From: Erysipelotrichaceae bacterium
GTDB taxonomy: Bacteria > Bacillota_I > Bacilli_A > Erysipelotrichales > Erysipelotrichaceae
NCBI GenBank assembly: GCA_030528645.1
Contig: JAUMYM010000001.1
Span: forward strand, 1 to 60,246
DNA length: 60,246 nucleotides
Reading direction: 5' to 3'
Below, piece after piece: positions 46,992 through 56,789 of this stretch (the stretch's first letter is position 1; each line of letters begins with the position of its first letter). The notes under the pieces were generated by a model. The model ran no database searches. It saw only the letters and a program-made list of their open reading frames with translations, and was not told the origin of the DNA. A program made the translations under genes and the position numbers.

Positions 46992-49503
46992 CTTGTATAT
47001 CCTTCTTTAACTTATTTATCAACAGTAACGCATCCATCGGTGTTAGTCGATTTACATCAACACTCTTTAAGGTATCAATTACTTCTTCATACTCAAAAGG
47101 AACAGATTCTTCCTGAAACAAATCAAAACTTTGCATTACCACTTTACGCTGTCCTTCCAATTCGTTTAACAATGCACTTGCCCTAGCAATGACTTTACTT
47201 GGTAAAGAAGCCAAACGAGCAACATTAATCCCATAAGACTTATCTGCCTTCCCCTTCACAACCTTATACATAAACGTCACATGATGATCTTTTTCATGTA
47301 CCAACACATGATAATTTTTAATATTATCAAACTGATTTTCTAAACTTGTAAGTTCATGATAATGCGTAGAAAATAAAGTTTTAGCCTTAATATGACTTGC
47401 GATATATTCAATCATAGCCTGAGCTAAAGACATACCATCATACGTACTTGTACCTCGACCAATTTCATCAAATAGAATCAATGAGTTTTTACTCGCATGC
47501 TTTAATGCATAATTGGCTTCATTCATTTCCACCATAAATGTAGATTGCCCTGACAAAATATCATCACTAGCCCCAATACGAGTAAAAATTTGATCAAAAA
47601 TAGGTAACGTGGCACTTACACAAGGCAGGTAACTACCAATTTGTCCCATGATAACCAACAAGGCTAATTGACGCATATAGGTTGATTTCCCACCCATATT
47701 CGGACCTGTGATCATTAAAACATCATCATGCTCCATAAAACAATCATTGGCTACAAATTTTCCATGCTTCATCAATTTATTTAAAATAGGATGACGACCT
47801 TGCTTAATGTCTAAACGATACTCATGAAAGGTTGGTCTTTGATATCCCGGTTGATTTGCTAAAATAGCTAATGACAATAGACAGTCAATATAAGCCAAAC
47901 GCATTGCTAAATGCTGGAGCTTATTTAAAAAATCCTTAATATACGCCAATAATTCTTCATAAAGAAGATACTCTTTCTTTAAGGCATTCTCCTGTGCCTT
48001 AAGAATTTCATCTTCCTTTTCTTTTAACTCTTGTGTAATAAAGCGCTCTTGATTGGTTAAGGTTTGTTTGCGAATATAACCAAACTCATCTTTTACTTGA
48101 TTTAACTGCCCCTTACTAATCTCAATATAATACCCAAAGACACGATTATAACCAATCTTTAAATTCTTAATACCTGTCTTTTCTTTTTCCCTTTGCTCTA
48201 ACTCTAAAATCCAATCTTTCCCACCATTACTCAACGCATTTAAACGATCTAATTCAACATCGTATCCCTCTTTAAATACACCACCATCTTTAATGCTCAC
48301 CGGTACCTGCTCTACTAAGGCATTCTCTAAACGATCTTTTAAAGCTTCAAACTCCTCAAAATCCAATAATTCATGAAACACTTCATACTTCTTTAACAAC
48401 AATTTAATGTTTGGAACTTCTTCTAACGTCTTTAATAAACGCACTAAATCAATTGGATTACTACTGCCTAAAGCTACTTTTGCAATCAAACGCTGTAAAT
48501 CATAAATATTCTCTAGCGACTTCTTTAAATGATTCATACATAAAAGATCATTTTTAATCGTTGTAACTTGATCCAATCGTTTTTCAATTTCACTTTGTTT
48601 TACTAAAGGATGCTCAATTAACTTACGTAATAAACGAGACCCCATACTACTAGAAGTATGATCCATAAATGACCATAAAGTTTCACTTTTTGTATCATTT
48701 TTTAAACTACGAACCAACTCTAAATTTAAAATGGTATTATAATCCATCTTTAACTTCTCATTAACATCTTCATACTTTAAAGCCTGTAAATGATCAATCA
48801 CACGCTTTTGTGTTAACTCCAGATAATTAATCAACAAACCATAACTATGAATAACCTTTACATCATCCATAGACGAAAGATGCTTTAAATAACGATTTTC
48901 TAACATCGTATCCTCAAAGAAAGAAACAATGATATTCATCTCCTTAAACATATCAATCATTTCTTGATTAAAATCACTTTGACAAATAAACTCTTTAATA
49001 TTATTTTTATATGCAATCGCCTTTACATCCAAGCTATTATAAGAAACATCACAACCAATGGTTTCCCCTGTACTTAAATCTACAATACATAAATAATAAC
49101 CATAACCATAGTCATAGATCGACGCTAATGTCACAACCTCTTTTTCATTTTGTTCATCCGGCAACATCGTACCAGGCGTTACAATTTTAATGACATCACG
49201 CTTCACGATTCCCTTACTGCTACCAGCTTCTTCCAATTGCTCAACAATCGCTACTTTATAACCCTTAGAAACAAGTCGTTGTAAGTAAGTATTAGCCGCA
49301 TGAAAAGGCACCCCACACATAGGCACTTTCTCTTCTTGCCCGGCATTACGACCTGTTAAAACCAAATCCAATTCTTTTGAAGCTACCTTGGCATCTTCAA
49401 AAAACATTTCATAGAAATCCCCTAAACGATAAAAAACAATCGCATCTTGTAACTTCTCTTTTACTTGTAAATACTGCATCATCATTGGTGTATATTCTGC
49501 CAT
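46984..49503 (-). CDS. mutS: DNA mismatch repair protein MutS
   Basis: Recognises mismatches and recruits MutL. 839 residues. The mismatch-reading Phe-x-Glu motif is GDFYEMFFEDA near the N-terminus; the C-terminal ATPase has Walker A TGPNMGGKSTYMRQ, DEIGRGTSTYDG and STHYHELT. A beta-clamp-like QxxLF-type C-terminal motif is suggested by SFDLFQEE. First gene of a six-gene run; GAGGTTTTTAG ribosome-binding site. Confidence 0.98.
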   Translation of the reverse strand: MAEYTPMMMQYLQVKEKLQDAIVFYRLGDFYEMFFEDAKVASKELDLVLTGRNAGQEEKVPMCGVPFHAANTYLQRLVSKGYKVAIVEQLEEAGSSKGIVKRDVIKIVTPGTMLPDEQNEKEVVTLASIYDYGYGYYLCIVDLSTGETIGCDVSYNSLDVKAIAYKNNIKEFICQSDFNQEMIDMFKEMNIIVSFFEDTMLENRYLKHLSSMDDVKVIHSYGLLINYLELTQKRVIDHLQALKYEDVNEKLKMDYNTILNLELVRSLKNDTKSETLWSFMDHTSSSMGSRLLRKLIEHPLVKQSEIEKRLDQVTTIKNDLLCMNHLKKSLENIYDLQRLIAKVALGSSNPIDLVRLLKTLEEVPNIKLLLKKYEVFHELLDFEEFEALKDRLENALVEQVPVSIKDGGVFKEGYDVELDRLNALSNGGKDWILELEQREKEKTGIKNLKIGYNRVFGYYIEISKGQLNQVKDEFGYIRKQTLTNQERFITQELKEKEDEILKAQENALKKEYLLYEELLAYIKDFLNKLQHLAMRLAYIDCLLSLAILANQPGYQRPTFHEYRLDIKQGRHPILNKLMKHGKFVANDCFMEHDDVLMITGPNMGGKSTYMRQLALLVIMGQIGSYLPCVSATLPIFDQIFTRIGASDDILSGQSTFMVEMNEANYALKHASKNSLILFDEIGRGTSTYDGMSLAQAMIEYIASHIKAKTLFSTHYHELTSLENQFDNIKNYHVLVHEKDHHVTFMYKVVKGKADKSYGINVARLASLPSKVIARASALLNELEGQRKVVMQSFDLFQEESVPFEYEEVIDTLKSVDVNRLTPMDALLLINKLKKDIQDE

Positions 49504-49550
49504 ACTAAAAACCTCATCTAGCTACTATTATACTATAACTTACTCCAATG

Positions 49551-49574
49551 AAAAATAAGGGAAGCCCCTTATTT
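49551..49574 (-). terminator. Terminator of the YitT gene
   Basis: AAATAAGGG-AAGC-CCCTTATTT (49553-49574), followed by T-rich sequence on the - strand; overlaps the stop codon. Confidence 0.75.
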
Positions 49575-50181
49575 AATGAATACGTATCGTTTCTTTATAA
49601 ATGCGATGTTGATGCTTTATGATGAGATTAATGACATTTGTTGATATAAACGTCGATAACAATGAAAAAATAAACTGCTGAAATGGCATGTAAATCAACA
49701 ATGATAATACTAAGACTAAAAAATCATCGATATAATACACCATTTTAATTGGAATCTTAAAATATTTATTAATGATTAACGCAATAACATCATCACTACC
49801 ACAAGCTCCCCCACTGATAATCACTAAACCTACTCCAAGTCCTACAAAGATTCCTCCTAAAATAGAAACAAGCCATAAGTTAGATAGATAAAATAAAGGT
49901 GGAAATTGCTCAATAAACTTATAAGAAAGTGAAAAGGATGCGATGGATATAATCGTATACGCAAAGAAATGTTTTCCTAATACTTTTAAACCAATTAAAA
50001 ACATCGTCGTATCTAAAACCGCACTTGTTATTGCCGGGGAAATATCAAAGACATGCTTTAACAATAAAAACAAACCTAAAATACCACCTTCTGAAAGAAT
50101 ACTTTGATAATGAAAGTGATAAAGCGCAAAAGCAACAATAAAACTCCCAACAGTAATCAATATAATATTTTTGAACTTCAT
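49573..50181 (-). CDS. YitT family membrane protein
   Basis: A 202-residue protein with five or six helices and the YitT (DUF161) signature SGGACGSDDVIALIINK. It lacks the C-terminal soluble DUF2179 domain that most family members (~280 residues) have, so it is a short version. Function of the family unknown. Single gene. Confidence 0.85.
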   Translation of the reverse strand: MKFKNIILITVGSFIVAFALYHFHYQSILSEGGILGLFLLLKHVFDISPAITSAVLDTTMFLIGLKVLGKHFFAYTIISIASFSLSYKFIEQFPPLFYLSNLWLVSILGGIFVGLGVGLVIISGGACGSDDVIALIINKYFKIPIKMVYYIDDFLVLVLSLLIYMPFQQFIFSLLSTFISTNVINLIIKHQHRIYKETIRIH

Positions 50182-50244
50182 ATTAATCCCCTTACGTAAT
50201 GAATTTACGAGTCATGGTATCATATCTAAACAAAAAAGTCCACA

Positions 50245-50271
50245 AATAAGAAAACAAGCCTTTGGCTTGTT
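50245..50271 (-). terminator. Terminator after the B3/B4 gene
   Basis: AACAAGCC-TTT-GGCTTGTT (50253-50271), then TTCTTATTTG on the - strand. Confidence 0.75.
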
Positions 50272-50981
50272 TACTCTTCCATACAGATTTCCGGATGATC
50301 TTTATCCAATATATACACCTTACACTTTCCATGTAGATAATCAGAAACAAGATCCGCTAATTCATGGATAGCCATATTTAACTCTTCAAAACGTTTAAGA
50401 TCTACCGATTCCATAATCAAAAAAGCCTTCTTCGTATCTTCTGTAAGAATGGTACGCATAGATTCCCTCCAATTCCAACATCGACAAATCGCTCCATAGT
50501 CATCCTTATAGATGATTTCTTGTGGATATGGAGGTTCCGACTCTTGCGAGCCTAAAGTAATAAATTCTTCATCTCCATTTGCTTTAGTTAAATATACATC
50601 TCCAACAAAACGATCCATATCTTCTCCCCCACAAGGTAAAGCATATTTTAATGAAATCGCATTATATACATCTACCAACGGATTAATGTTTCCAACCATA
50701 TTTCCATTTTTTACCCTTTTTAATAATGCTTCAATCGAACAACGAGCACCTTTTTTTGTCTTAAATTTTTGATATGCCTTTCTCCATACATCGATAACCT
50801 CATTACTACTAAATTCTTCATTTGGTAAATAACGTGTTCCTAGTTTTGCATTCTTATGCAACAACTCTTGATAAACACTCATATCTTCATATTGATTGTT
50901 TATATTCTTAGCAATTACAACTCCAATCTTCGCATCCGGAAATACATCCCAAAATTCTTTTGTAATTATAAACTTTTTCAT
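50271..50981 (-). CDS. B3/B4 tRNA-binding domain protein
   Basis: A 236-residue free-standing B3/B4 domain, related to the editing domain of PheRS beta subunit (COG3382). Motifs: VFPDAKIGVVIAKN, GTRYLPNEEF, NPLVDVYNAISLKYALPCGGED and a C-terminal SDYLHGKCKVYIL. Start at 50981 set by GGAGGAAGA. It overlaps the lipoprotein gene upstream by one base. A role in trans-editing or aminoacyl-tRNA handling is inferred from family. Confidence 0.88.
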   Translation of the reverse strand: MKKFIITKEFWDVFPDAKIGVVIAKNINNQYEDMSVYQELLHKNAKLGTRYLPNEEFSSNEVIDVWRKAYQKFKTKKGARCSIEALLKRVKNGNMVGNINPLVDVYNAISLKYALPCGGEDMDRFVGDVYLTKANGDEEFITLGSQESEPPYPQEIIYKDDYGAICRCWNWRESMRTILTEDTKKAFLIMESVDLKRFEELNMAIHELADLVSDYLHGKCKVYILDKDHPEICMEE

Positions 50982-51952
50982 TATTCTTCCTCCTCTATAT
51001 ATGTATAGTCTTCTTGATTTTCCAAACACAACTTATACACTTCTTGTACCTTTGGATTCATTTCTTCCAATTCTTCAAACCCATAGATTTCCGGATTATA
51101 AACACGAACCATGCCCACCGGATCCTTTTGCCCAACAACAACTATTTCATAAACTAGACCATCAATCGCCGCATAATATACCTTCGTTTGATCATCATAG
51201 TAACCACCAAACATACTCAAATGTTTTTCATTAAATGGGTCGGTAAAATCCATCTTTAATTGTGCAGTATATACGTTATCTTTAAAGTAAATATTACCTA
51301 AATACATCTCATTATAATAAATAGTGATAATTGACTTTTCACATTCTAAACAATCGTAATAAAAATTCGGAACAAGTACCAAGGCATCTTTTTTGTCTGA
51401 AATCAATCGATTCGTATTCGCTACTCGGTCGTCAATTTCTTTTAAAACTTCGTCTGTATATACAATTTGATGCTGAAAATCACCAACATTATAGACATCT
51501 TCCAACATCTGCCAATATTCATACTCACTATCATCTTTTATAAAACGTTGCTTAAACGTCATATAGTCTCCATTGATTAAACTTCGATTGACTAAAGTTG
51601 AATACAACTCTCCATCTTCCACTTCATAAACCACTTCTCCATAGACAGCTTCATTATAAGTGTCATATACATGAACATATTTTTTATGATATTTTTTATT
51701 TAATTCTTTTAACTCTTTGATAAGCTCTTCTTCACTAACTCCCTCATAATCATCATATACATCTATAAAATTTTCTTTATAGAATATTAAAACCGTACTT
51801 TCCGGCAAATAATCAACATACTGATTATTTAAAACGAAAGATAATCCATCCTTACTTTGCTTAAAATAGTTTTGATTTAACTCCTGAAGGGTAAGCTTCT
51901 TGGCACATCCCACCACCAACATCAACGCTAGCGCTATTATAATTTTTTTCAT
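50981..51952 (-). CDS. Unknown lipoprotein upstream of B3/B4 gene
   Basis: A 323-residue lipoprotein (lipobox VVGC, Cys16), very acidic and Tyr-rich, ending in EEEE. Contains a Cys pair YDCLECEK near residue 213. No family recognised. Start at 51952 with AAAGGAG. The stop overlaps the next start (TAATG), so the two are translated together though their cell locations differ. Confidence 0.75.
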   Translation of the reverse strand: MKKIIIALALMLVVGCAKKLTLQELNQNYFKQSKDGLSFVLNNQYVDYLPESTVLIFYKENFIDVYDDYEGVSEEELIKELKELNKKYHKKYVHVYDTYNEAVYGEVVYEVEDGELYSTLVNRSLINGDYMTFKQRFIKDDSEYEYWQMLEDVYNVGDFQHQIVYTDEVLKEIDDRVANTNRLISDKKDALVLVPNFYYDCLECEKSIITIYYNEMYLGNIYFKDNVYTAQLKMDFTDPFNEKHLSMFGGYYDDQTKVYYAAIDGLVYEIVVVGQKDPVGMVRVYNPEIYGFEELEEMNPKVQEVYKLCLENQEDYTYIEEEE

Positions 51953-52017
51953 AAATCTCCTTTCCATTCATATGTGTGTTATTGTACCTTCATTGTTACA
52001 TAAAAAGAATCGTTTGT

Positions 52018-52047
52018 AAAAAGAAAAAGCTACAATTTTGTAGCTTT
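52018..52047 (-). terminator. Terminator of the iron ABC operon
   Basis: AAAGCTACAA-TT-TTGTAGCTTT (52026-52047), followed by TTCTTTTT on the - strand, overlapping the end of fbpC. Confidence 0.85.
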
Positions 52048-52680
52048 CACTTCTTCTATTCGATCAATGCGTCCTTGCTTTAAAAATACAATTCGATCCG
52101 CTATATCATAAGCATCGTCAATGTCATGTGTCACCATAATAGATGTTATGTTTGCTTGGGTTAAAATTTCTTTAACCTCCTTACGCACCTTATATCTTAA
52201 ATCGGCATCTAAATTTGAAAATGGTTCATCCAATAATAATACTTTTGGTTGTGCCGCTAAACTTCTGGCAATTGCCACACGTTGCTTTTCTCCACCACTT
52301 AATTCATAAGGATAACGTTTCTTGAAAGACTCCATCTTCACTAATTTTAACATAGCATCTACAATAGGGTCTTTATAACTTTTTAAAGCAAAACCAACAT
52401 TTTTTTCAACCGTTAAATGTGGAAATAAAGCATAATCTTGAAAAACCATTCCAATATTTCGCTTTTCGCACACAACATCTGTAATATCTTTTTGATCCAA
52501 TAAGATTTGTCCAACACTTACTTTTTCTAATCCAGCCACAAGATTTAATAAGGTTGACTTCCCACTACCGGAACTTCCTAAAATGGCGATAAGCTCTCCC
52601 TGTTTCACCTCTAAGTTAATATCTTGTAAAATCATTTGGTTTTTATTGTAATAAAACGATATATTTTTAAGACTTAACAT
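52030..52680 (-). CDS. fbpC: Ferric iron-type ABC transporter ATP-binding protein
   Basis: A 216-residue ATPase with Walker A GSSGSGKST, signature LSGGEKQRV, Walker B VLLLDEPFSNLD and H-loop VTHDI. The FbpC/PotA-type core is present but the C-terminal TOBE regulatory domain (family ~350 residues) is missing, so it is a short version. Overlaps the permease gene by 14 bp. Confidence 0.85.
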   Translation of the reverse strand: MLSLKNISFYYNKNQMILQDINLEVKQGELIAILGSSGSGKSTLLNLVAGLEKVSVGQILLDQKDITDVVCEKRNIGMVFQDYALFPHLTVEKNVGFALKSYKDPIVDAMLKLVKMESFKKRYPYELSGGEKQRVAIARSLAAQPKVLLLDEPFSNLDADLRYKVRKEVKEILTQANITSIMVTHDIDDAYDIADRIVFLKQGRIDRIEEVKATKL

Positions 52681-54265
52681 ACTTCTTCTCCCTAAACAAC
52701 ATGATGAATGATACGGTAATAATACCCAATATGATAATCATTAAACTATAAATAGCAGCTTCCGAATATTGTTCATTGTGGGTATAACTATGTACAAATC
52801 CTGTTAGAGTCTCTAACTTATACGGCTTTAACATTAAGGTAATCGGTAACTCTTTAAGAATTTCTAAAAACACAAGCAGAAATGCCATTAATAACGTCGG
52901 TAACATCAAAGGCAAATCAATACGCCAAAAGGTTTTTATGGCACTTTGTTTTAATGTAGAACTTGCCTTAAATAAATTTGGATTGATTTTTTTATATCCG
53001 GCATTGATATTATTAAAACTAACCGCCATGAAACGCACCACATAGGCAAACATAAATACAAAGACACTTGTTGAAAGTACCAATACCTTTTCTTTAATCC
53101 CTATGAAACGATATACCGGAACAAGCATTTTATCGACATCAAAGAAGGTAAACATAACAGCAAGTCCAACTAAAACACCAGGTATGCTATAGCCCATTGT
53201 TGCCAGTTTACTGATGGCTCTTGCAACCATTCCTTTGTTTCCCTTGATGTAATTGGCAATAATAAATGAAATAACAACACAAATCAAACTCGCTAAAGAT
53301 GTATAATAGACTGTATTTAATGTAACCTGTATTAACTTTATATTTAACAACTTTCCATACGCATAGATACCATTATACATAAGTTGTATAAAAGGAATGA
53401 TAAAGGTAATCAATAATGTTAAAGATAAATAGATTAAAATATAACGACTATTTTTTACCTCAATTAATCTAATAGACTTACTCTTAGACGTTGTAAAATA
53501 ATGCAAACGACGACGTAAGAAAGACTCTACATATACCACAACAAAGATAACACATAAGAAAATCGCTGATAAACGAATCGCACCATAAAAATCACTATAG
53601 TTATGCCATATCTTATAAATACCAGTTGAAAAACCCTGAACACCATAGTAATCAATAACCCCAAAATCACTTACAAGCTCCATAATAACCAATGTTAAAC
53701 CTGCAACCAAAGGCAATCTTGCAAGTGGAAGTCCCACTTTATAAAACAATTTAAACCAATTTGCCTTTAACATTCTGGCATTTTCAACAAAGGATGCACT
53801 TGTATGTTTAAAGAAACTTAAACAAGCAATATAGACATAAGGATATAGGGTAATACTATAGATAAACATGGCACCATACATATTCATGATGTCAAAATGC
53901 TTGGTAATCCCAAAAATACCTAATAATCTTGGAAATAAACCATTGGCATACATAAAATCAGAATAACTTACTGCTGCAATATAAGGCGGTATAGCCAACG
54001 GCAAAGCTAAGACAACCTTAAAAAAACGACGAAACGGAAAGTCATAAAAACTTATAATCCATGCCAATGTCAACCCTAAAAGCCCAGCAAAAAATCCAAC
54101 CACAAAAATCATAAGGACTGTATTACGAATATAGGTAAACAACAATTTATTGGATAATACGGTTTCTGTAGGCTTAAAAGCCTGTAGTAATAAGTAAACA
54201 ATCGGTATGCATGTCAGTATTAATAATACAATCCCTATAATGTGAATAATTGAATATTTCTTCAT
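52667..54265 (-). CDS. fbpB: Ferric iron-type ABC transporter permease (two fused halves)
   Basis: A 532-residue permease with about 12 helices in two homologous halves, each with an EAA-type loop (ENARMLKANWFKLFYKVGLPLA and KASSTLKQSAIKTFWRIDLPL), as in FbpB/SfuB/FutB. Start at 54265 (MKKYSIIHI) is a guess: no good ribosome-binding site is seen because the upstream bases form a terminator-like hairpin. GTG at 54280 is the alternative. Confidence 0.87.
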   Translation of the reverse strand: MKKYSIIHIIGIVLLILTCIPIVYLLLQAFKPTETVLSNKLLFTYIRNTVLMIFVVGFFAGLLGLTLAWIISFYDFPFRRFFKVVLALPLAIPPYIAAVSYSDFMYANGLFPRLLGIFGITKHFDIMNMYGAMFIYSITLYPYVYIACLSFFKHTSASFVENARMLKANWFKLFYKVGLPLARLPLVAGLTLVIMELVSDFGVIDYYGVQGFSTGIYKIWHNYSDFYGAIRLSAIFLCVIFVVVYVESFLRRRLHYFTTSKSKSIRLIEVKNSRYILIYLSLTLLITFIIPFIQLMYNGIYAYGKLLNIKLIQVTLNTVYYTSLASLICVVISFIIANYIKGNKGMVARAISKLATMGYSIPGVLVGLAVMFTFFDVDKMLVPVYRFIGIKEKVLVLSTSVFVFMFAYVVRFMAVSFNNINAGYKKINPNLFKASSTLKQSAIKTFWRIDLPLMLPTLLMAFLLVFLEILKELPITLMLKPYKLETLTGFVHSYTHNEQYSEAAIYSLMIIILGIITVSFIMLFREKKYVKS

Positions 54266-54266
54266 A

Positions 54267-54293
54267 AGCAAAAATAGCACTTACGTGCTATTT
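54267..54293 (-). terminator. Intercistronic terminator-like hairpin between fbpA and fbpB
   Basis: AAATAGCAC-TTAC-GTGCTATTT (54272-54293) followed by TTTTTG on the - strand, between the fbpA stop (54288) and the fbpB start. It probably reduces read-through so that more binding protein than permease is made. Confidence 0.7.
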
Positions 54294-55367
54294 CCATCCA
54301 ACCTCATCCATAATTTCTTGAGCTTTTTTATTGTTTTCACCTAAGATTGATAAATTAATACCTTGTTTCTTAAATTCACCCCAAGATTTTAATAATTCAT
54401 TTTTAACTTCAACATTTGGATTTACCGGGAATTCAAAGTTAGCAGAAGAGAATTGTTCTTGTGCATCTACACTTGATAAGAACTCTAATAATTTCACTGC
54501 ATTTTCTTTATTCTTTGAACTCTTTAAAATACCAGCACCACTTACGTTAACATGTGTACCAGTTGTTTCTTGGTTAGGGAAGAATACTCCAACCTTAGCT
54601 ACTGCTTCTTTTTCTTCAGGCTTATCTGAAGTAATCATTTTACCAATGTAGTAACTATTTACAATTGCAATATCTGCTTCATTTGCCGCAACAGCTTTCA
54701 CTTGGTCACGGTCATTACCCTTAGGCTCACGAGCAAAGTTACTTACTAACCCTTTAGCCCATTCTTTTGTTTCTTCAAGACCATTTACTTCAATGAATGA
54801 AGCAACTAAAGATTGGTTATATACGTGTGAACTTGGACGAGTAACAATTTTACCTTTCCATTTTTCTGTTGCTAAATCTTCATATGTAGAAAGTTGACTA
54901 GGATCCACATTTTCTAATGAATACACAATAATACGTGCTCTCATTGTTAATGCAGTCCACATATCATCACTATCACGATAGATTTCAGGAACATTTGTCT
55001 TAACAACATCTGAACCAATTGTTTGGAATAATCCTTTTTCTTTTGCTTGCGCTAATTTACCAGCATCTGCTGTATAGAATAAGTCAGCATCTAAATCTTC
55101 TCCACCTTGTTCAATTTCTTCAAGTAAAGCCTTCGCATCACCTTGTTTTACTTCAACTGTGATACCAGTCTTTTCCTTAAACGCATCAAACAATGCTTGG
55201 TCAGTATCGTAGTGTCTTGATGTATAAAGAACTACTTTTTGTTCACCACTACTTACTGTTGTTTCAGTCGGTGTTGTTTCCATTGCAGTTGTATCTGCAG
55301 TTTCTTTCTTAGCACAACCTGTAATTAATAGAAGTGCTGCAGAAAATATCAATAACAATTTTTTCAT
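54288..55367 (-). CDS. fbpA: Ferric iron-type substrate-binding lipoprotein
   Basis: A 359-residue lipoprotein (lipobox LITGC, Cys18) of the FbpA/FutA transferrin-like group. After a Thr-rich spacer the mature protein starts VVLYTSRHYDTDQALFDAF; it has ADLFYTADAGKLAQAKEKG, RARIIVYS and the paired tyrosines NSYYIGK expected to bind Fe3+. Start at 55367 set by TAGGAGG. Iron is the most likely ligand but thiamine or phosphonate relatives share the fold. Confidence 0.88.
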   Translation of the reverse strand: MKKLLLIFSAALLLITGCAKKETADTTAMETTPTETTVSSGEQKVVLYTSRHYDTDQALFDAFKEKTGITVEVKQGDAKALLEEIEQGGEDLDADLFYTADAGKLAQAKEKGLFQTIGSDVVKTNVPEIYRDSDDMWTALTMRARIIVYSLENVDPSQLSTYEDLATEKWKGKIVTRPSSHVYNQSLVASFIEVNGLEETKEWAKGLVSNFAREPKGNDRDQVKAVAANEADIAIVNSYYIGKMITSDKPEEKEAVAKVGVFFPNQETTGTHVNVSGAGILKSSKNKENAVKLLEFLSSVDAQEQFSSANFEFPVNPNVEVKNELLKSWGEFKKQGINLSILGENNKKAQEIMDEVGWK

Positions 55368-55391
55368 TGTTTTCCTCCTAAAGTACTTATG

Positions 55392-55420
55392 ATAGTAACA
55401 CAAGAGAATGTTATAATCAA
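55392..55420 (-). promoter_or_regulatory. Possible promoter of fbpA
   Basis: TTGATT (55415-55420), 17 bp, TACTAT (55392-55397) on the - strand. No clear iron operator is seen. Confidence 0.45.
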
Positions 55421-55464
55421 CTAACACTATCTATCACTCTTCATAATCCTTTCACTTTATATCT

Positions 55465-56343
55465 TTATTTCTTTTGATTTGGACGATATTCTTTTAATAA
55501 TTCATTATTTTCCATAACAAACGGACTTGCTGTTTCTTGTCCCCATGATACATCATATTTTTCCATTAAATAATCATTCAATTCTAGTTTACTGCTAAAT
55601 TTAATGACTTGATATGGCAAATCAAAACTTAATTTTTCAATAAAATAATAACTTTCATCCTTTTCTACAAGTAAACCTATATGTCCGATAAATAAATGAT
55701 CTACTTCCTCTAAATCATCATGAAACACTACCGAAATAACACTTACATGCTTAGGCAATTGATATTTTATGTGATGATCTGCAAGATGTTTTTTCATCGC
55801 TTCTAAATGTACACTAATGTCTTTTGTTTTTGTTGTCTCTACTTGTTCATAATATCCATAAAATCGTTTTAACTCTTCATCTGTAAACTTGTGACTTTCA
55901 CTCAATGATAGATTATCAAATAATAAATTATACGGTACTTCTTCTTTTGCATCCACAGATACAAAATCTTTGATTAATGTAAATGTTGTGATACGACAAT
56001 TATTCCCAATATAATCGGGATTTATCGCTAATAATGATTCTGAGATTGCTAATTCATCATAATTCACGTTTTCTGCAGTAAGTTCTTTGTAACTTCCTGA
56101 TAAATTACTCAAAGATTTATTATACTCCATAACATCATTCAAGAATATACTTAAACTACTTTCATGAATTTTGTCCTTTAATAACTCTTTCATCTCATTT
56201 ATATTTTCTTCTGAAGCTGCATTATGATATACAATCGCATCTACCTTTTCATTTCCTTCATTACTATTTGTTGTATCTTTTGGCTTTTGTACACTACAAC
56301 CAATAAGTAAAAAAACTGCTAACAAAATAAATAACTTTTTCAT
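55465..56343 (-). CDS. DUF4300 family lipoprotein
   Basis: A 292-residue lipoprotein (lipobox LLIGC, Cys16) whose NCRITTFTLIKDFVSV segment and C-terminal HIGLLVEK...FIEKLSFDLPYQVIKF match DUF4300, surface proteins of unknown function in streptococci and relatives. Start at 56343 with GGAGGTTATT. Monocistronic. Confidence 0.75.
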   Translation of the reverse strand: MKKLFILLAVFLLIGCSVQKPKDTTNSNEGNEKVDAIVYHNAASEENINEMKELLKDKIHESSLSIFLNDVMEYNKSLSNLSGSYKELTAENVNYDELAISESLLAINPDYIGNNCRITTFTLIKDFVSVDAKEEVPYNLLFDNLSLSESHKFTDEELKRFYGYYEQVETTKTKDISVHLEAMKKHLADHHIKYQLPKHVSVISVVFHDDLEEVDHLFIGHIGLLVEKDESYYFIEKLSFDLPYQVIKFSSKLELNDYLMEKYDVSWGQETASPFVMENNELLKEYRPNQKK

Positions 56344-56415
56344 AATAACCTCCATATTGTTACATAGCTTATTATATAGGAAATAAACCCAATTATTTAT
56401 TACAATTTTGACACT

Positions 56416-56448
56416 TAAAAAAGAGTTAGTTTCTAAGCACAACTCTTT
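56416..56448 (-). terminator. Terminator downstream of the frameshifted small gene
   Basis: AAAGAGTT (56420-56427) and AACTCTTT (56441-56448) with a 13-nt loop; the - strand continues TTTTAAG. Confidence 0.6.
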
Positions 56449-56533
56449 AAATGATTATATTTCGACTCATTTTTCCACTATCGTATCATTTTCTAACCCT
56501 CTCTACAAACATATAAGCATTAAGCATCGTATT

Positions 56534-56789
56534 CTACAATACCTCTATGGTTTGAAAGCTTTCTTTTTTGTATAAGAAAATGCATGGTATGTTTTTATAT
56601 TGTAAAATAGCTACCAAAAGCAATAAGAAGATAACCGGTAATACAACACACAAACTCCATCGAATGATTTTAGATCCAATAATTTCTATTGTTCTAAATA
56701 AAACTAACAAAACAAAAAATAATGACAGCTCCGATTCTTAATGATAAAACCATCCCCTTTGATACCCAATTTTTAACATTTAGTTTCAT
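56534..56789 (-). pseudogene. Small two-helix membrane protein gene with one-base frameshift
   Basis: From ATG at 56789 the frame reads MKLNVKNWVSKGMVLSLRIG then stops after 31 codons. Removing one T from the T6 run at 56714-56719 (A6 on +) restores a continuous 84-residue frame to a TAG at 56534, with hydrophobic segments AVIIFVLLVLF and VVLPVIFLLLLVAIL and a charged tail KKESFQTIEVL. The span is 256 bp, 3n+1. Upstream: TATAAT at a good distance, only a weak ribosome-binding site (AAGAAAG). Slippage in the homopolymer, a true pseudogene or a sequencing error are all possible. Confidence 0.6.
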
